NCBI GenBank assembly: GCA_903884065.1
Contig: CAISDL010000084.1
Coordinates: 1 to 64,000 of the forward strand
Source: an uncultured Actinomycetes bacterium
GTDB taxonomy: Bacteria > Actinomycetota > Actinomycetes > Mycobacteriales > Mycobacteriaceae
DNA length: 64,000 nt
Reading direction: 5' to 3'
The notes beneath the pieces are model-generated. The model ran no database searches. It was not told the DNA's origin and saw only the letters and a list, made by a program, of their open reading frames with translations. The position numbers were made by a program, and so were the translations under genes. This document shows, in pieces, positions 17,888 through 28,248 of this stretch. How positions within the stretch are numbered: the first letter of the stretch is position 1; each line of letters begins with the position of its first letter.

Positions 17888-20800
17888 TCACTTCTGCTCG
17901 TTCCCGGCCTGGATGCGGGTGATCGCTTCGCTCTGAATTCGATTGATCGCTTCGCTCTGAATTCGATTGATCGCTTCGCTCATGTGCGCGCCCACCTTGG
18001 AAATGTACGGCTCGTCGATGACCTGGATGTGCTCGCCCCCGATGGGCACCACTTCCAGGTCGGCGACGAACTCGCCCCAGCCGCCGTCGGGCTTGCGGGT
18101 GCCGTAGCGCGGCTCGAACATGATGGCGTCGTCGTGATAACGGTCGGCCATGTACAGGGTGACGTGTCCGTCGTAAGGCTCGATCGTCGCGGTGTCGATG
18201 GCCCGGTTGTCCAGGTACGACGTGCGCTGGTGCTCGATGATGCCGCCCGGGATGTTGACCCCGCCCTGCTGGACGGCATCGAGGACGAAGCGCACCTGGC
18301 CGTCGTCGTCGAGCACCTCGAGTTGCTCGTAGGGGATCGCCGGGATCTCGACGTTGAACGTGCGCTGGGCGAACAGCGCGTAGCGATCCCAGCGGGCCCG
18401 GATCTCTTCCTTGGTCTGCGGGATGTCCTCACCGGCGCGGACGGTGTCGATCAGGCCGACGAACTCGACGTCGGCGCCCGCCTTCTTCAGACCGATGGCG
18501 CAGGCGTAGGCCAGCACTCCGCCCAGAGACCAGCCGGCCAGCAGGAACGGACCCTTGCCGCCCATCTCCAGAAGTTTGGGCACGTACTCCGCCGCGCGCT
18601 CCTCGATGGAGCCCTCGACGCGCTCGAGGCCGTACATCGGGGTGTCCTCGGGCAGCCGCTTGAGCAATGGCTCGTAGACCACGGTGGAACCGCCGGCCGG
18701 GTGGAACACGAAGAGCGGGATCCGGTCGGAGCCTTCTGTGCGGGCCCGCAGCGTTCGGACGAACCCGTCGAGTTCGCCGGCCTCGAGGTGCTCGCGCACC
18801 ATGGTGGCCAGCTCCTCGATGGTGGTGGCGGCCTTCACCTGCTCGACGGTGATCGTGCCCTCGCAGCGTTCGGTGAGCCGCGCGGCGATCTTGGCGGCGG
18901 TGTCGTCGTCGATCTTCGGCAGTTCGTTGAAGATCCCGCCGGGCGACTTGCCGGTGACGATCGCCCACGTGGCGAAGGTGATCCGTTCGGCCGCTTCGCG
19001 CGGCGGGACGTCGGTGCCGAGCGCATCGACGACGGCCTGCTGGGTCAGCACCTTGGCGGCGGCAGCGGCCGGGGTGTTGGCCTCCGGGGCGTCGGGGCCG
19101 GCCGGGTTGGTCGGCGGCGGCGGGATATCCGGCCCCGCAGGGTTGGTGGGTGGGGCCGGCACGTCCGCGTGCGCTTCGGGGTGCTTGGCGGCGAGCTTCT
19201 CGGCCAGTTCCGTCGGGATCTCCCCGGCCGCGATCTTCGCCTGCTCGGCGGCGATCTCCTCGGGCGTCATGCCCTTCTGATGCTCCGCCAACTCGGCGAC
19301 CTGTTCGCGGTTTTCGATCGCGAAGACGATCAGTTGCTCGACGGCGTACAGGTTGGCGTCGCGCACGGCGGTCAGCTGGATCGGCGGCAGGTCGAAGTCG
19401 TACTCCACCCGGTTCTTGATCCGCACCGCCATCAGCGAGTCGAGGCCCAACTCGATCAGCGGCACCTCCCAGGGAAGGTCCTCGGGCTCGTACCCCATGG
19501 CGCTGCCGACGATCAGACCCAGCCGGTCGTGCACCGTCTCCGGGCCGTCTGGAGTCCACTTGCCGAGGTTGGCGGCGACGCCGGCGCCGGCGGCGAGATT
19601 GTCGGTGAGGATGGCCGCGTCGTCGGCCGGAGCCGCCCCGGCGGCGACAGTAGATCCCGGTTCCGGTTCCGCCTGTCCCGCAACGGGTTCCGCGGTCACG
19701 GCCACTCCGGTCGCGACCGCGGCCGGCAGCACCGACGGCGACCCCGATCGGGTCACGATGGCGTCGTACGCCAGCGTGAAGGACTCGTCGATGCGGGCAT
19801 GCACCTGCACCGAGGCGCCGCCGGGGTGGCGGGTGAGCGTAGTCACCAGCCGGGCGCCGTCGCCGGGCACCGCGCGCTGCTCCGAAGCGGTCAGTGTCGC
19901 ATCCGGAAGCACCTGCACCGCAGCGGCTTTCACCAGAGCGGCCAGATCGGTCTGACCCTGCGCGGCGTACTCCCACACATGACGACCATCGGGCATGGCG
20001 ACGTGTGTGCCGGGGATCAGCGACGAGCCGTCGGCCGAGAAGTGCGCGTTGAGCCAGTGCTCCTTGCGCCTGAACCGGGTCGGCGGGATGTCGGCGTAGT
20101 CCTGCAGACCCGACGCGGGGGTGAAGAGGGTCCTGAAATCCAGGTCGTGGCCGTAGACGTACAACTGCGCCATGGCCGCGACCATCGAGTCGACCTCGTC
20201 CTCCTTGCGGGCCAGCGTCGCGATCAGCTGCCCGTCATGCAGGCCGGCCGACGCAGTGGTCAGTCCGACCTGCATCAGCGCCACCGGGTTCGGCGCCAGT
20301 TCCAGGAAGGTGGTGTGGCCGTTGTCCACGGCGTTGCGGATGCCGTGGGTGAAGTAGACGCTGTGCCGCAGGCCCTTCTTCCAGTAGTCCACGTCGTGGA
20401 TCACCTCGCCGGGGCGGACATAGGTGCCCTCGTGCACGGTGGAGAAGTAACCGATCTTCAGCGGATGAGCGGCGATGCCCTGCAGTTCTGCGGCCAACTC
20501 TCCGAGAAGCGGATCCATCTGCTGGGTGTGGCTGGCGCCCTTGGTCGCGAACTTGCGGGCGAACTTGCCCTCCTGTTCGCAGCGTTCGATGATCGCGTCG
20601 ACCTGAGCGGGCGGGCCGCCGATGACGGTCTGCGTCGGGGCGGCGTAGACGCACACCTCGAGGTCGGGGAAATCCGAGAACACTCCTGCGATCTCGTCGG
20701 CCGAGTACTCGACCAACGCCATCAGCCGGATGTACTCGCCGAACAGCATCGCCTCGCCCTCACCCATGAGATGCGAACGCGCACAGATGGTTCGGGCGGC

Positions 20801-23407
20801 ATCGGCCAACGACAGCCCGCCGGCGAAGTAGGCCGCGGCCGCCTCACCGAGCGACTGTCCCACCACCGCAGCGGGTTTGGCACCATGGTGCTTGAGCAGT
20901 TCGCCGAGCGCGATCTGGATGGCGAAGATCACCAACTGCACCACTTCGATCGGGTACTCGCAGGTCTCGTCGGTGTAGTCGACTGAGTCGTCGAGGATCA
21001 GTTCCAGGATCGAGTAGCCGCGCTCGTCCTGCACCAGTGCGTCGACCTTGTTGATCCACTCGGCGAAGACGTCGTCGCGCAGGTACAGGCTCTTGCCCAT
21101 CTTGCGGTGCTGGGCGCCGAAGCCGGCCAGCACCCAGACCGGCCCACTGGAGACCGGGCCGTCGGCGCTGTAGACCAGCGGGCTCTGCTTGCCCTCGGCG
21201 ATCGCGCGCAGACCCTTGACTGCCTCGTCGTGGTCGTGGGCCATCACGACCGCGCGGGAGCGGCCGTGATTGCGGCGCGACAGCGACCGGCCGATGGCCT
21301 CCAGCGATGTCGCCCGGCCCGCCGGGCTGTCGACCCAGTCGGCGAGTTCGGCGGCGGTGGCCCGCTTGCGCGAGGTGAGGAAGCCCGAAACCGCCAGCGG
21401 CACAACGCGGGTGTGGGGTTCAGCTGCTTCGGCGGCGGCGAGTTCCTCGCGTGCCACCTCCAGCAGGCGCAGCGCCTCGTCGGTCAGACCGGGGAGTTCG
21501 TACTCGTCGTCCTCGGCAGCGCCGTAGCCAGTGACGTCGCCGTAGGTGCCGTCGCCCTCCCCGTCGTCGTCTTCGCCGATGCCCGATGCTCTTCGCCCGA
21601 GAGGCTCATCGCTGATGAACTCGCCGTACTCGTCCATTCGCACGCCGGCGACATAGACAGCGTTGGCCTCGGCGGAATGCGATTGGGCGGGCGCGTCTTC
21701 CGACCCGGGTTCCGGCTCCACCAGGTCCTCGGGCAGCACCTCGCGCAACACCACGTGCGCGTTGGCTCCGCCGAACCCGAAACCGGAGATGCCGGCGATG
21801 GCGTGGCCGCTGTAGCGCGGCCACTCGCTGACCTGTTCGGCCACCTTGAGGTGAACCCCGTCGAAGTCGATGTAGGGGTTGGGCCCCGCATAGTTGATCG
21901 ACGGTGGAATCTTGTTGTTGCGCAACGACAGTGCGACCTTGGCCATGCTGGCCGCACCGGCCGCCGACTCCAGGTGTCCGACGTTGGACTTGACCGCGCC
22001 CAGCAGTGCCGGTTGGTCGGCGGCACGGCCGCGGCCCACCACCCGGCCCAGGGCGTCGGCCTCGATCGGGTCGCCGAGGATGGTCCCGGTGCCGTGTGCC
22101 TCGATGTAGTCGACGGTGCGCGGGTTGATGCCGGCGTCGTGATAGGCCTTGCGCAGCACCTCGGCCTGTGCGTCGGGGTTGGGGGCCAGCATGCCGTTGG
22201 AGCGGCCGTCGTGGTTGATCGCGCTGCCCGCGATGACGGCGATGATCTCGTCACCGGCGCGGCGCGCGTCCTCGAGGCGCTTGAGCACGATCATGCCGCC
22301 GCCTTCGGACCGGGCGTAGCCGTCGGCGTCCGCGCTGAACGACTTGATCCGGCCGTCCGGCGCCAGCACCCCGCCGACCTCGTCGAAGCCGAGCGTAACC
22401 GCCGGTGTCACAAGGGCGTTGACGCCGCCGGCGAGCACCACGTCGGCCTCACCGGTGCGCAGTGCCTGCACGCCCTGATGCACCGCGACCAGCGATGACG
22501 AGCAGGCGGTGTCGACGGCGACAGACGGACCGCGGAAGTCGTAGAAGTACGAGACGCGGTTGGCGATGATCGAACTGGCGGTGCCGGTGATGGCGTACGG
22601 GTGCGCCGTCCGTGGGTCCATCATCGCCAGGTAGCTGTAGTCGTTGGTCGAGCTGCCGACGAAGACGCCGACGCTCTGGCCGCGCAGGCTCGACGCCGGG
22701 ATGCGGGCGTTTTCGAGCGCCTCCCAGGTGAGTTCGAGCGCCATCCGCTGCTGCGGATCGATGTTGTCGGCCTCCATCTTCGACAGCGCGAAGAACTCGG
22801 CGTCGAACCCCTTGATGTCGGTGAGATAGCCGCCGCGGGTTCGGGCCTTGCGTATCCGCTCCGCGAGCCGCGGTTCGTCCATGAACTCCGACCACCGGCC
22901 CTCGGGAAGGTCGGTGATGGCGTCGCGGCCTTCCAGCAGCGCCTGCCACATCTGATCGGGGGTGTTCATGTCGCCGGGAAAGCGGGTCGCCAGGCCGACG
23001 ATCGCGATCTCCGGCACATCCCGGCGCCGGGTCCAGTCCTCGTCATCGTCGGAGACGTCCGGTTCCGGCTCCCCCTCGATGATGACCGTCGCGAGCGACT
23101 CGATGGTGGGGTGCCGGAATGCGATGGTGGCGGTCAGGGTGACACCGGTGAGGTCCTCGATGTCACTGGCCATGGCCACCGCGTCGCGCGAGGACAGTCC
23201 GAGTTCGACCATCGGTACCGACTCGTCGATCGAACCGGGCGCCTGCCCGGTCGAGGTGGCCACCCAGGTGCGCAGCCATTCGCGCATCTCGCCCACCGTC
23301 ATGTCGGTGCGCGGGGCCGTCAGCTCCTTCTCGGGAGCGATGATGATCTCCGCGCCAGAAGCATCAGAAGCCTCAGACAGTGGGCCGGGCGTATCCGATT
23401 CAGACAT
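17888..23407 (-). CDS. pks13: Polyketide synthase Pks13 (mycolic acid condensase)
   Basis: An 1839-residue protein that joins the meromycoloyl chain (loaded by FadD32) with the carboxyacyl-CoA made by AccD4 to give alpha-alkyl beta-keto acids, the precursors of mycolates. Domains in order: N-terminal ACP (Ser about 73 in LGLSSRD), KS ([36 protein letters not shown]), AT ([21 protein letters not shown]), C-terminal ACP ([12 protein letters not shown]), a Pro-rich linker (repeated [10 protein letters not shown]), then thioesterase ([16 protein letters not shown]; His in IGGEHIQV). It is about 100 residues longer than the M. tuberculosis enzyme (1733); an acidic Gly/Glu-rich stretch between KS and AT and the linker account for much of it. 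The C-terminus ends in a short tandem peptide repeat. Confidence 0.95.
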   Translation of the reverse strand: MSESDTPGPLSEASDASGAEIIIAPEKELTAPRTDMTVGEMREWLRTWVATSTGQAPGSIDESVPMVELGLSSRDAVAMASDIEDLTGVTLTATIAFRHPTIESLATVIIEGEPEPDVSDDDEDWTRRRDVPEIAIVGLATRFPGDMNTPDQMWQALLEGRDAITDLPEGRWSEFMDEPRLAERIRKARTRGGYLTDIKGFDAEFFALSKMEADNIDPQQRMALELTWEALENARIPASSLRGQSVGVFVGSSTNDYSYLAMMDPRTAHPYAITGTASSIIANRVSYFYDFRGPSVAVDTACSSSLVAVHQGVQALRTGEADVVLAGGVNALVTPAVTLGFDEVGGVLAPDGRIKSFSADADGYARSEGGGMIVLKRLEDARRAGDEIIAVIAGSAINHDGRSNGMLAPNPDAQAEVLRKAYHDAGINPRTVDYIEAHGTGTILGDPIEADALGRVVGRGRAADQPALLGAVKSNVGHLESAAGAASMAKVALSLRNNKIPPSINYAGPNPYIDFDGVHLKVAEQVSEWPRYSGHAIAGISGFGFGGANAHVVLREVLPEDLVEPEPGSEDAPAQSHSAEANAVYVAGVRMDEYGEFISDEPLGRRASGIGEDDDGEGDGTYGDVTGYGAAEDDEYELPGLTDEALRLLEVAREELAAAEAAEPHTRVVPLAVSGFLTSRKRATAAELADWVDSPAGRATSLEAIGRSLSRRNHGRSRAVVMAHDHDEAVKGLRAIAEGKQSPLVYSADGPVSSGPVWVLAGFGAQHRKMGKSLYLRDDVFAEWINKVDALVQDERGYSILELILDDSVDYTDETCEYPIEVVQLVIFAIQIALGELLKHHGAKPAAVVGQSLGEAAAAYFAGGLSLADAARTICARSHLMGEGEAMLFGEYIRLMALVEYSADEIAGVFSDFPDLEVCVYAAPTQTVIGGPPAQVDAIIERCEQEGKFARKFATKGASHTQQMDPLLGELAAELQGIAAHPLKIGYFSTVHEGTYVRPGEVIHDVDYWKKGLRHSVYFTHGIRNAVDNGHTTFLELAPNPVALMQVGLTTASAGLHDGQLIATLARKEDEVDSMVAAMAQLYVYGHDLDFRTLFTPASGLQDYADIPPTRFRRKEHWLNAHFSADGSSLIPGTHVAMPDGRHVWEYAAQGQTDLAALVKAAAVQVLPDATLTASEQRAVPGDGARLVTTLTRHPGGASVQVHARIDESFTLAYDAIVTRSGSPSVLPAAVATGVAVTAEPVAGQAEPEPGSTVAAGAAPADDAAILTDNLAAGAGVAANLGKWTPDGPETVHDRLGLIVGSAMGYEPEDLPWEVPLIELGLDSLMAVRIKNRVEYDFDLPPIQLTAVRDANLYAVEQLIVFAIENREQVAELAEHQKGMTPEEIAAEQAKIAAGEIPTELAEKLAAKHPEAHADVPAPPTNPAGPDIPPPPTNPAGPDAPEANTPAAAAAKVLTQQAVVDALGTDVPPREAAERITFATWAIVTGKSPGGIFNELPKIDDDTAAKIAARLTERCEGTITVEQVKAATTIEELATMVREHLEAGELDGFVRTLRARTEGSDRIPLFVFHPAGGSTVVYEPLLKRLPEDTPMYGLERVEGSIEERAAEYVPKLLEMGGKGPFLLAGWSLGGVLAYACAIGLKKAGADVEFVGLIDTVRAGEDIPQTKEEIRARWDRYALFAQRTFNVEIPAIPYEQLEVLDDDGQVRFVLDAVQQGGVNIPGGIIEHQRTSYLDNRAIDTATIEPYDGHVTLYMADRYHDDAIMFEPRYGTRKPDGGWGEFVADLEVVPIGGEHIQVIDEPYISKVGAHMSEAINRIQSEAINRIQSEAITRIQAGNEQK
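17909..17980 (-). repeat. Three 24-base tandem repeats at the 3' end of pks13
   Basis: Units at 17909-17932, 17933-17956 and 17957-17980. The last two are identical and the first is diverged. They stay in frame and encode [16 protein letters not shown] and SEAITRIQ just before the stop, adding an amphipathic helical tail after the thioesterase domain. The pattern suggests slippage during replication. Confidence 0.85.
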
Positions 23408-23413
23408 CAGTCC

Positions 23414-25306
23414 TTATTCCGATTCGTCGGGGAAGGCGTTGGCCACCTTCCCGGACCGCAGGCTGCCGTCCAGGTAAGCCGACCGGCAGGCGGTGCGGCC
23501 GATCTTTCCGCTGGAGGTACGCGGGATGGCGCCGGCCGGGGTCAACAGCACGTCGCGGACGGTCACGCCGTGGCGCACCGCAACGGCGGCGCGGATCGCG
23601 TCGGCAACCGCGGACAGCTCCAGCTTGTGCGAGCCGGCCGCCCGCTCGGCCACGATCACCAATTGCTCGGATGAGTCGTCGGGGTCGCGCGTCAGGCCGG
23701 CGTGGGCGTCGGCGAACACCTCGTCGGGCAGTTGGTTGGCCGGTACCGAGAAGGCCGCGGCGAAGCCGGTGCGCACTGCCTTGCTGGCCTCCTGAGCGGA
23801 GTACTCCAGGTCCTGGGGATAGTGGTTACGGCCGTCGATGATCACCAGGTCCTTGGTACGGCCGGTGATGAACAACTCGTCGTCATAGTAGGCGCCCAGG
23901 TCGCCGGTGCGCACCCAGGTGGCGTCGTCGGCCGCGCCTTCGGCATGCGATGGGCTGGTCCGCGACTTGAGCGTGTTCTGGAACGTTTCGACGCTCTTCT
24001 CGGGCTTGTTCCAGTAGCCGGTGCCCATGTTGTTTCCGCTGATCCAGATCTCGCCGATATGCCCGTCCGGCACCTCGCTGGCGCTCTCGTGATCGACGAT
24101 CGCCGCCCACTCGCCGACGCCGACCTTGCCGGCCCCGGCCTGCGCGACGGCCGTGGCGGAGTCGTCGGGCACCGGGACGAACCGCCCGGCGTTGAGTTCG
24201 TCGCGGTCGACCGAGATGATCTTCGGCTCCTCGGACGACGGGGTGGTCGACACGAACAACGTGGCCTCGGCCAATCCGTAGGACGGCTTGATCGCCTTGC
24301 GCGGGAAGCCGAACGGGCCGAATGCGTCGTTGAACCGCTTGACGGTCGCGGCCGAGATCGGCTCGCTGCCGTTGAGGACGGCCTTGACGTTGGACAGATC
24401 CAGCGGTTCCTCGCCGTCCTTGGGCAGCCCGCGGGCGGCGGCATGGTCGAACGCGAAGTTGGGCGCCACCGAGATGGTGCCGCCGGTGTCACCGGGCTGG
24501 CGGGCGATCTCGCGCATCCAGCGGATCGGGCGGCGGACGAACGCAGCCGGTGTCATGAAGGTGAAGTAGTGGCCGATCAGCGACGGCAGGAGCGCGGTGA
24601 CCAGGCCCATGTCGTGGAAGAACGGCAGCCAGGACACACCGCGGTCGGCTTCCTCACCTTCGAGGGCCTCGATCACCTGCACGACGTTGGTGGCCAGGTT
24701 GAGGTGGGTGATCTGCACGCCGGTGGGGATCCGGGTCGACCCGGAGGTGTACTGCAGGTAGGCGATGGTGTCCTCATTGACCGTGTCAATGTGTTCCCAG
24801 GTCGCCCCGACTTCGTCGGGTATCGCGTCGACCGCGATGACGCGGGGGCGTTCCTTGGCCGGCCGGGTGCGGAAGAACTTGCGAACCCCTTCGGCGGCCT
24901 CGGTGGTGGTCAGGATCGCCGATGCCTGGCAATCGTCGAGAACGGCGTGCAACCGGCCGACGTGGCCGGGCTCGGACGGGTCGAACAACGGCACCGCGAT
25001 ACGGCCGGAGTACAAGGTGCCGAAGAAGGCCACCAGGTACTCCAGGTTCTGCGGGCAGAGAATGGCGACCCGGTCGCCGGGCTCGGTGACCTGTTGCAGG
25101 CGGGCGCCGAGTGCGCGGTTGCGGGTGCCGAAGTCGGCCCACGTCAGTACCCGGGCAATGCCGTCGCGCTCGGTGGAGAAGTCCAGGAACCGGTACGCCG
25201 GCTTGTCGCCGCGGACCTTGGCCCAGCGCTCGACGTGCTTGACCAGGCTGGCGCCCTCGGGGAAGGTGATCCGTCCGTCCTTGATGAACGGGTTATGAAA
25301 CGGCAT
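23414..25306 (-). CDS. fadD32: Long-chain fatty acyl-AMP ligase FadD32
   Basis: A 630-residue FAAL, close to FadD32 (637). It activates the meromycolic acid and transfers it to the N-terminal ACP of Pks13. Motifs: [50 protein letters not shown] and the C-terminal [10 protein letters not shown] with the catalytic Lys. The N-terminus [11 protein letters not shown] is typical of the FadD32 group. It is first in the operon with pks13 (6 bases between) and accD4. An AGGAGAG ribosome binding site stands just before the ATG, and a good promoter lies about 200 bases upstream, giving a long 5' leader. Confidence 0.95.
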   Translation of the reverse strand: MPFHNPFIKDGRITFPEGASLVKHVERWAKVRGDKPAYRFLDFSTERDGIARVLTWADFGTRNRALGARLQQVTEPGDRVAILCPQNLEYLVAFFGTLYSGRIAVPLFDPSEPGHVGRLHAVLDDCQASAILTTTEAAEGVRKFFRTRPAKERPRVIAVDAIPDEVGATWEHIDTVNEDTIAYLQYTSGSTRIPTGVQITHLNLATNVVQVIEALEGEEADRGVSWLPFFHDMGLVTALLPSLIGHYFTFMTPAAFVRRPIRWMREIARQPGDTGGTISVAPNFAFDHAAARGLPKDGEEPLDLSNVKAVLNGSEPISAATVKRFNDAFGPFGFPRKAIKPSYGLAEATLFVSTTPSSEEPKIISVDRDELNAGRFVPVPDDSATAVAQAGAGKVGVGEWAAIVDHESASEVPDGHIGEIWISGNNMGTGYWNKPEKSVETFQNTLKSRTSPSHAEGAADDATWVRTGDLGAYYDDELFITGRTKDLVIIDGRNHYPQDLEYSAQEASKAVRTGFAAAFSVPANQLPDEVFADAHAGLTRDPDDSSEQLVIVAERAAGSHKLELSAVADAIRAAVAVRHGVTVRDVLLTPAGAIPRTSSGKIGRTACRSAYLDGSLRSGKVANAFPDESE

Positions 25307-25474
25307 ACCACTCTCCTGTCGAAAACGCGTTCGTGTCGGCCCCTCGGTCAGGGTGCGGCAGCCATCCGGCGCGCACTACCGACCGCCGAACATGGCCCGA
25401 GCGCCCCACAGATGGTACCGATGAAACCGGCGGCCGCGGTCGGGCCGACCGGATCGACGATTCCCGCCGAACCA

Positions 25475-25486
25475 GCTGATGTCAGC
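25475..25486. promoter_or_regulatory. Inverted repeat in the fadD32 leader
   Basis: GCTGATGTCAGC, two perfect 5-base arms with a 2-base centre, placed about 10-20 bases downstream of the predicted fadD32 transcription start. This is a suitable place for a repressor operator. No matching factor can be named from the sequence. Confidence 0.4.
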
Positions 25487-25502
25487 CCTTATTTTTTTCT
25501 TA

Positions 25503-25531
25503 ATGTTATGCCCATCGCAGGCGTTGTCCAA
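25503..25531 (-). promoter_or_regulatory. Predicted sigma-A-type promoter of the fadD32-pks13-accD4 operon
   Basis: Reading on the minus strand, TTGGAC (25531-25526) and TAACAT (25508-25503) are separated by exactly 17 bases, a good fit to mycobacterial housekeeping promoters. Transcription would start near 25496, giving a leader of about 190 bases before fadD32. The A/T-rich stretch after the -10 is striking in this GC-rich DNA. Confidence 0.6.
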
Positions 25532-25556
25532 ATCGAATCGCCGGGAAGGCGCCGGA

Positions 25557-26633
25557 TCAGCCGTGCGCCGGGTGCGGCGCGTTCTCGATCACGTCGCGGG
25601 CCCAGTTCAAGGTCCACGACGTGGCCGTTTGCCCATCCGCGCTCCAGAACTGCGGGGTGGCGTACATCGCGTGGATGGGCTGGCCCGCCCCGGCGGTGAG
25701 GACCTCGAGGGTGCCGGGCAGGTTGGTGATGCTGAATGCCGACCGCGGCGCCGAGCAGATCAGGTCGCCGGGCGCGCAGATCTGGTTGGTCCGGTTGTTC
25801 AGCGCGCCGAAGCCGCCGGGCCGTTCGCCGCTCATCGTCAGGCCGAGGGCCGACAGCGTCGGGATCTCCTTGAGGGTGATCTCCGCGCCCTGTCCCGGGG
25901 CGTTGGGGCCGATGTCCTGGCCCACCCCGGGCTGGCGCCTGCCGTCCGCGATCAGCGTGACGCCGAGCACCAGATCCGCATCCACCGGACCGCGACCGTT
26001 GCCGATGTCGCTGGCGATATCCCCGGCGATCACCGCCCCCTGCGAGAAACCGACCAGCACGTAACTGGTCAGCGGGCAGCGGTTGTTCATCTCGGTCATC
26101 GCGCGGATCGTCGCCACAGCGCCCTCCTTGCGGGAGTCGTTGTAGGACATCTGCTTGTCCGCCGACAACGGGTTATGGAACTGGGCGGTGTAGGGCACGG
26201 TGTACACCTGCACCCGGTCCGGGCCGAACTGCTGCTGAATGGGACGGCTCACGTTGAGCAGCAACGCAATCGGGAACTGGCCCGGGTTGAGCGGGTCGTC
26301 GGTGGGCGAGGACTCCCAGGTGCCCGGGATGGAGATCATCTCGACGTCGGGACAACTGGCGTCCTGGAAGGCCGGGCGCGGCTTCTGACCCGGCGTGGTG
26401 GCGGTGGGCGGAACGGCGGTGGGCGGAACCGCCGTGGTCGAGGGTCCGGGGCGGCGGACGACGATCACGATGATCGCGATGATCAGCCCGACCACCAGTG
26501 CGACGGCCCCCGCAGCGGCGAGCGCCAGAAGCCGGTGTCGGCGACGGCGGGTCGCCGATCGGTTCTTCGCCTTCGAGCCCTTGGAACCGCCGGAACCCCT
26601 CGACCCTTTGGGCCCGTTCGTGTTGAGGGTCAT
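25557..26633 (-). CDS. culp6: Cutinase-like cell-envelope lipase/thioesterase (Culp6, Rv3802c-like)
   Basis: A 358-residue membrane-anchored cutinase-family enzyme. A basic N-terminus (RRRRHR) is followed by one hydrophobic helix at about 33-60 and a Thr/Pro-rich linker, so the catalytic domain lies outside the membrane. The nucleophile elbow is LVGFSQG, with cutinase-type Cys residues ([21 protein letters not shown]) and a late His in [12 protein letters not shown]. The M. tuberculosis homologue has phospholipase A and thioesterase activity, is essential and is conserved in mycolate producers. The order fadD32, culp6, mpt51 is conserved. Its stop is separated from fadD32 by 250 bases, so fadD32 has its own promoter. 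Confidence 0.9.
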   Translation of the reverse strand: MTLNTNGPKGSRGSGGSKGSKAKNRSATRRRRHRLLALAAAGAVALVVGLIIAIIVIVVRRPGPSTTAVPPTAVPPTATTPGQKPRPAFQDASCPDVEMISIPGTWESSPTDDPLNPGQFPIALLLNVSRPIQQQFGPDRVQVYTVPYTAQFHNPLSADKQMSYNDSRKEGAVATIRAMTEMNNRCPLTSYVLVGFSQGAVIAGDIASDIGNGRGPVDADLVLGVTLIADGRRQPGVGQDIGPNAPGQGAEITLKEIPTLSALGLTMSGERPGGFGALNNRTNQICAPGDLICSAPRSAFSITNLPGTLEVLTAGAGQPIHAMYATPQFWSADGQTATSWTLNWARDVIENAPHPAHG

Positions 26634-26636
26634 CGA

Positions 26637-27113
26637 TCAGCAGAGTTTTTGGGTGGCGATGTGGATGACATTGCCGACCACGGCGTCGACGTCCGCCGCC
26701 GCGGGTGTTTGCCGGGCGCCCGCGGAGGCCTCGATGACAACGCTGCGCACCATCGGGGCCACCGAGTCCCACACCGCCTGGTCGCTCTGGCCGGCGGCGC
26801 GGGCCTGGCAGACGTAGGAACCGATACTCAGAACCCGCAGCTCGTTGGTGGGGTGGATGCCGGCGTTCGCCAGCGCCCCGAGATAGTCACGTTGAGCCGG
26901 GGTCAGTTCCGGCTTGCCGGACTGACGGTCGCCCTCCGGCGGCAACGGTAGATCGACCCCTTCGTCGTAACCGGTGGTCTGCTGCGAGGGCAGTGCGACG
27001 GTGCTGATCAGATCGCCGCCGGATCCGCAGCCTGCCAACATCCACGCGGCCGGACCGAGGAAGCCGGCGGCCAGGACCCGCCGCGCCGGTACCCCGAAGT
27101 GCCCTCGGCCCAC
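26637..27113 (-). CDS. DUF732-type lipoprotein of unknown function
   Basis: About 158 residues with a lipoprotein signal: basic start, hydrophobic core VLAAGFLGPAAWM, lipobox LAGC, then a Gly/Ser-rich spacer. The mature part holds the small helical DUF732 pattern: DYLGALANAGIHPTNEL, YVCQARAAGQS and a terminal Cys (TQKLC) that could pair with the internal Cys. I chose the GTG at 27113 because it gives a standard signal peptide; another GTG at 27155 is possible, and a much longer open frame to 27428 runs into mpt51 and is unlikely. It ends 3 bases before the culp6 start, so the two are probably co-transcribed. Function is unknown; many DUF732 proteins are secreted mycobacterial antigens. Confidence 0.7.
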   Translation of the reverse strand: MGRGHFGVPARRVLAAGFLGPAAWMLAGCGSGGDLISTVALPSQQTTGYDEGVDLPLPPEGDRQSGKPELTPAQRDYLGALANAGIHPTNELRVLSIGSYVCQARAAGQSDQAVWDSVAPMVRSVVIEASAGARQTPAAADVDAVVGNVIHIATQKLC

Positions 27114-27234
27114 TGCCAAGGGTTTGCTGAGAGATCCGCCGCGCGCATGATGCACGCCGTCCACAGTACCGGCTGATCGGTATTGCCCCCGCTGGTTCCG
27201 CCACCGGGGTCCGGATCCGCGCTGGATCCCGCGA

Positions 27235-28128
27235 TTACCCGAGAGCCGCGGCGATATCTCCGGCCATCGCCCCGAGCTGACCCGCCCAGGTACCCCAGTC
27301 GCTGCTCCCGCCGCCGGTGATGTCGAAGTGTCCGTTGCGCCCACCGAGGGAGCGGTAGTGCGCGTAGAAGATCCGGTTGCTGCCCTGGGCGACACTGCAG
27401 TCGCCGCCGCCCATCGCGGCCACGTCACCGCAGGCGAAGCTCAGCGGGCTGAACACCCACAGCCGGGTGTTGTTCTGGACCAGCAGGTTGGCGTGGACGT
27501 TGGGATCGTGCCACTTCCAGCGGCCCAGCTGGGGTGCACCCCACATCGCGTCGATGTTGTCGCCGATGTTGATGGCGTTGGAGATCACGCCGTTGGTCTG
27601 GGTGTCGGACGGGTTCAGGAAGCCCGACAGCGAACCGGCGTAGCTGTAGCGGTCCGGGTGGAAGGTGGCCATCGTCAGCGCGCCGGTGCCGCCCTGGGAG
27701 GCGCCGACGATGGCGTGCCGGTTGGGGGCGAGGCCCTTGTTGGCGGCCAGCCAGTTCGGCAGCTCGTCGGCCAGGAAGGTCTCCCATTGCTTGGAGCCGT
27801 TGCGCTCCCAGTTGGTGTAGAGGCTGTACGCGCCACCGGCCGGGGCGGCCACCGAGAGGCCACTGCCCGCCAGGGTGTTCATCGCGTTGCCGGCCGTGAC
27901 CCAGTTGCTGACGTCGGGGCCGGCGTTGAAGGCGTCCAGCAGCACGACCGCATGCGGCCCGCCGGCCTGGAAGGCCACCGGGATGTCGCGGCCCATCGCG
28001 GCGGAGGGGACCATCAGCATCTCGACGCCGGCGGCGGATGCGGTCGGGGCGGCGCCCGCGGCGCCCCATACTCCCAGCGCCAGGACAACCGCACCGACAG
28101 CGCGGAACAGCTTCATCAGACCGCTCAT
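27235..28128 (-). CDS. mpt51: MPT51 (FbpD), antigen-85-family non-acyltransferase homologue
   Basis: A 297-residue secreted alpha/beta hydrolase-fold protein with a signal peptide (KLFRAVGAVVLALGVWGAAG, cleavage after ASA). The core GRDIPVAFQAGGPHAV, LLDAFNAGPDVSNWV, YTNWERNGSKQW and LGRWKWHDPNVHA matches MPT51 rather than Ag85A/B/C. MPT51 of M. tuberculosis lacks the mycolyltransferase triad and binds fibronectin and glycans. Here the elbow reads GASQGG, with Ser where the M. tuberculosis protein has Ala, but the catalytic His position of Ag85 (GTHSW) reads GSSDW, so activity is still unlikely. The start at 28128 has a GAGGTGG ribosome binding site; an upstream ATG at 28191 would add 21 residues ahead of the signal. 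Confidence 0.88.
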   Translation of the reverse strand: MSGLMKLFRAVGAVVLALGVWGAAGAAPTASAAGVEMLMVPSAAMGRDIPVAFQAGGPHAVVLLDAFNAGPDVSNWVTAGNAMNTLAGSGLSVAAPAGGAYSLYTNWERNGSKQWETFLADELPNWLAANKGLAPNRHAIVGASQGGTGALTMATFHPDRYSYAGSLSGFLNPSDTQTNGVISNAINIGDNIDAMWGAPQLGRWKWHDPNVHANLLVQNNTRLWVFSPLSFACGDVAAMGGGDCSVAQGSNRIFYAHYRSLGGRNGHFDITGGGSSDWGTWAGQLGAMAGDIAAALG

Positions 28129-28248
28129 ACCCACCTCACGTCGACTCAAATGCATGGCCATCCCGGAACGACGACTCACGTAGTGAATCACACCGATGAC
28201 CGGGCGGCTTCAGGATTGGTCCCGATCAGCCCACCGTGCCGCCGCTGC

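Noticed and set aside
17771..20986. A 1071-codon open frame on the plus strand
   Set aside because: It is antisense to accD4 and pks13, has no recognisable domains and an Arg/Gly/His-rich composition typical of shadow frames in GC-rich DNA.
25475..25500. Rho-independent terminator on the plus strand (palindrome followed by a T-run)
   Set aside because: The palindrome has only a 2-base centre, and no plus-strand gene precedes it; it lies downstream of a minus-strand promoter, so an operator is more likely.
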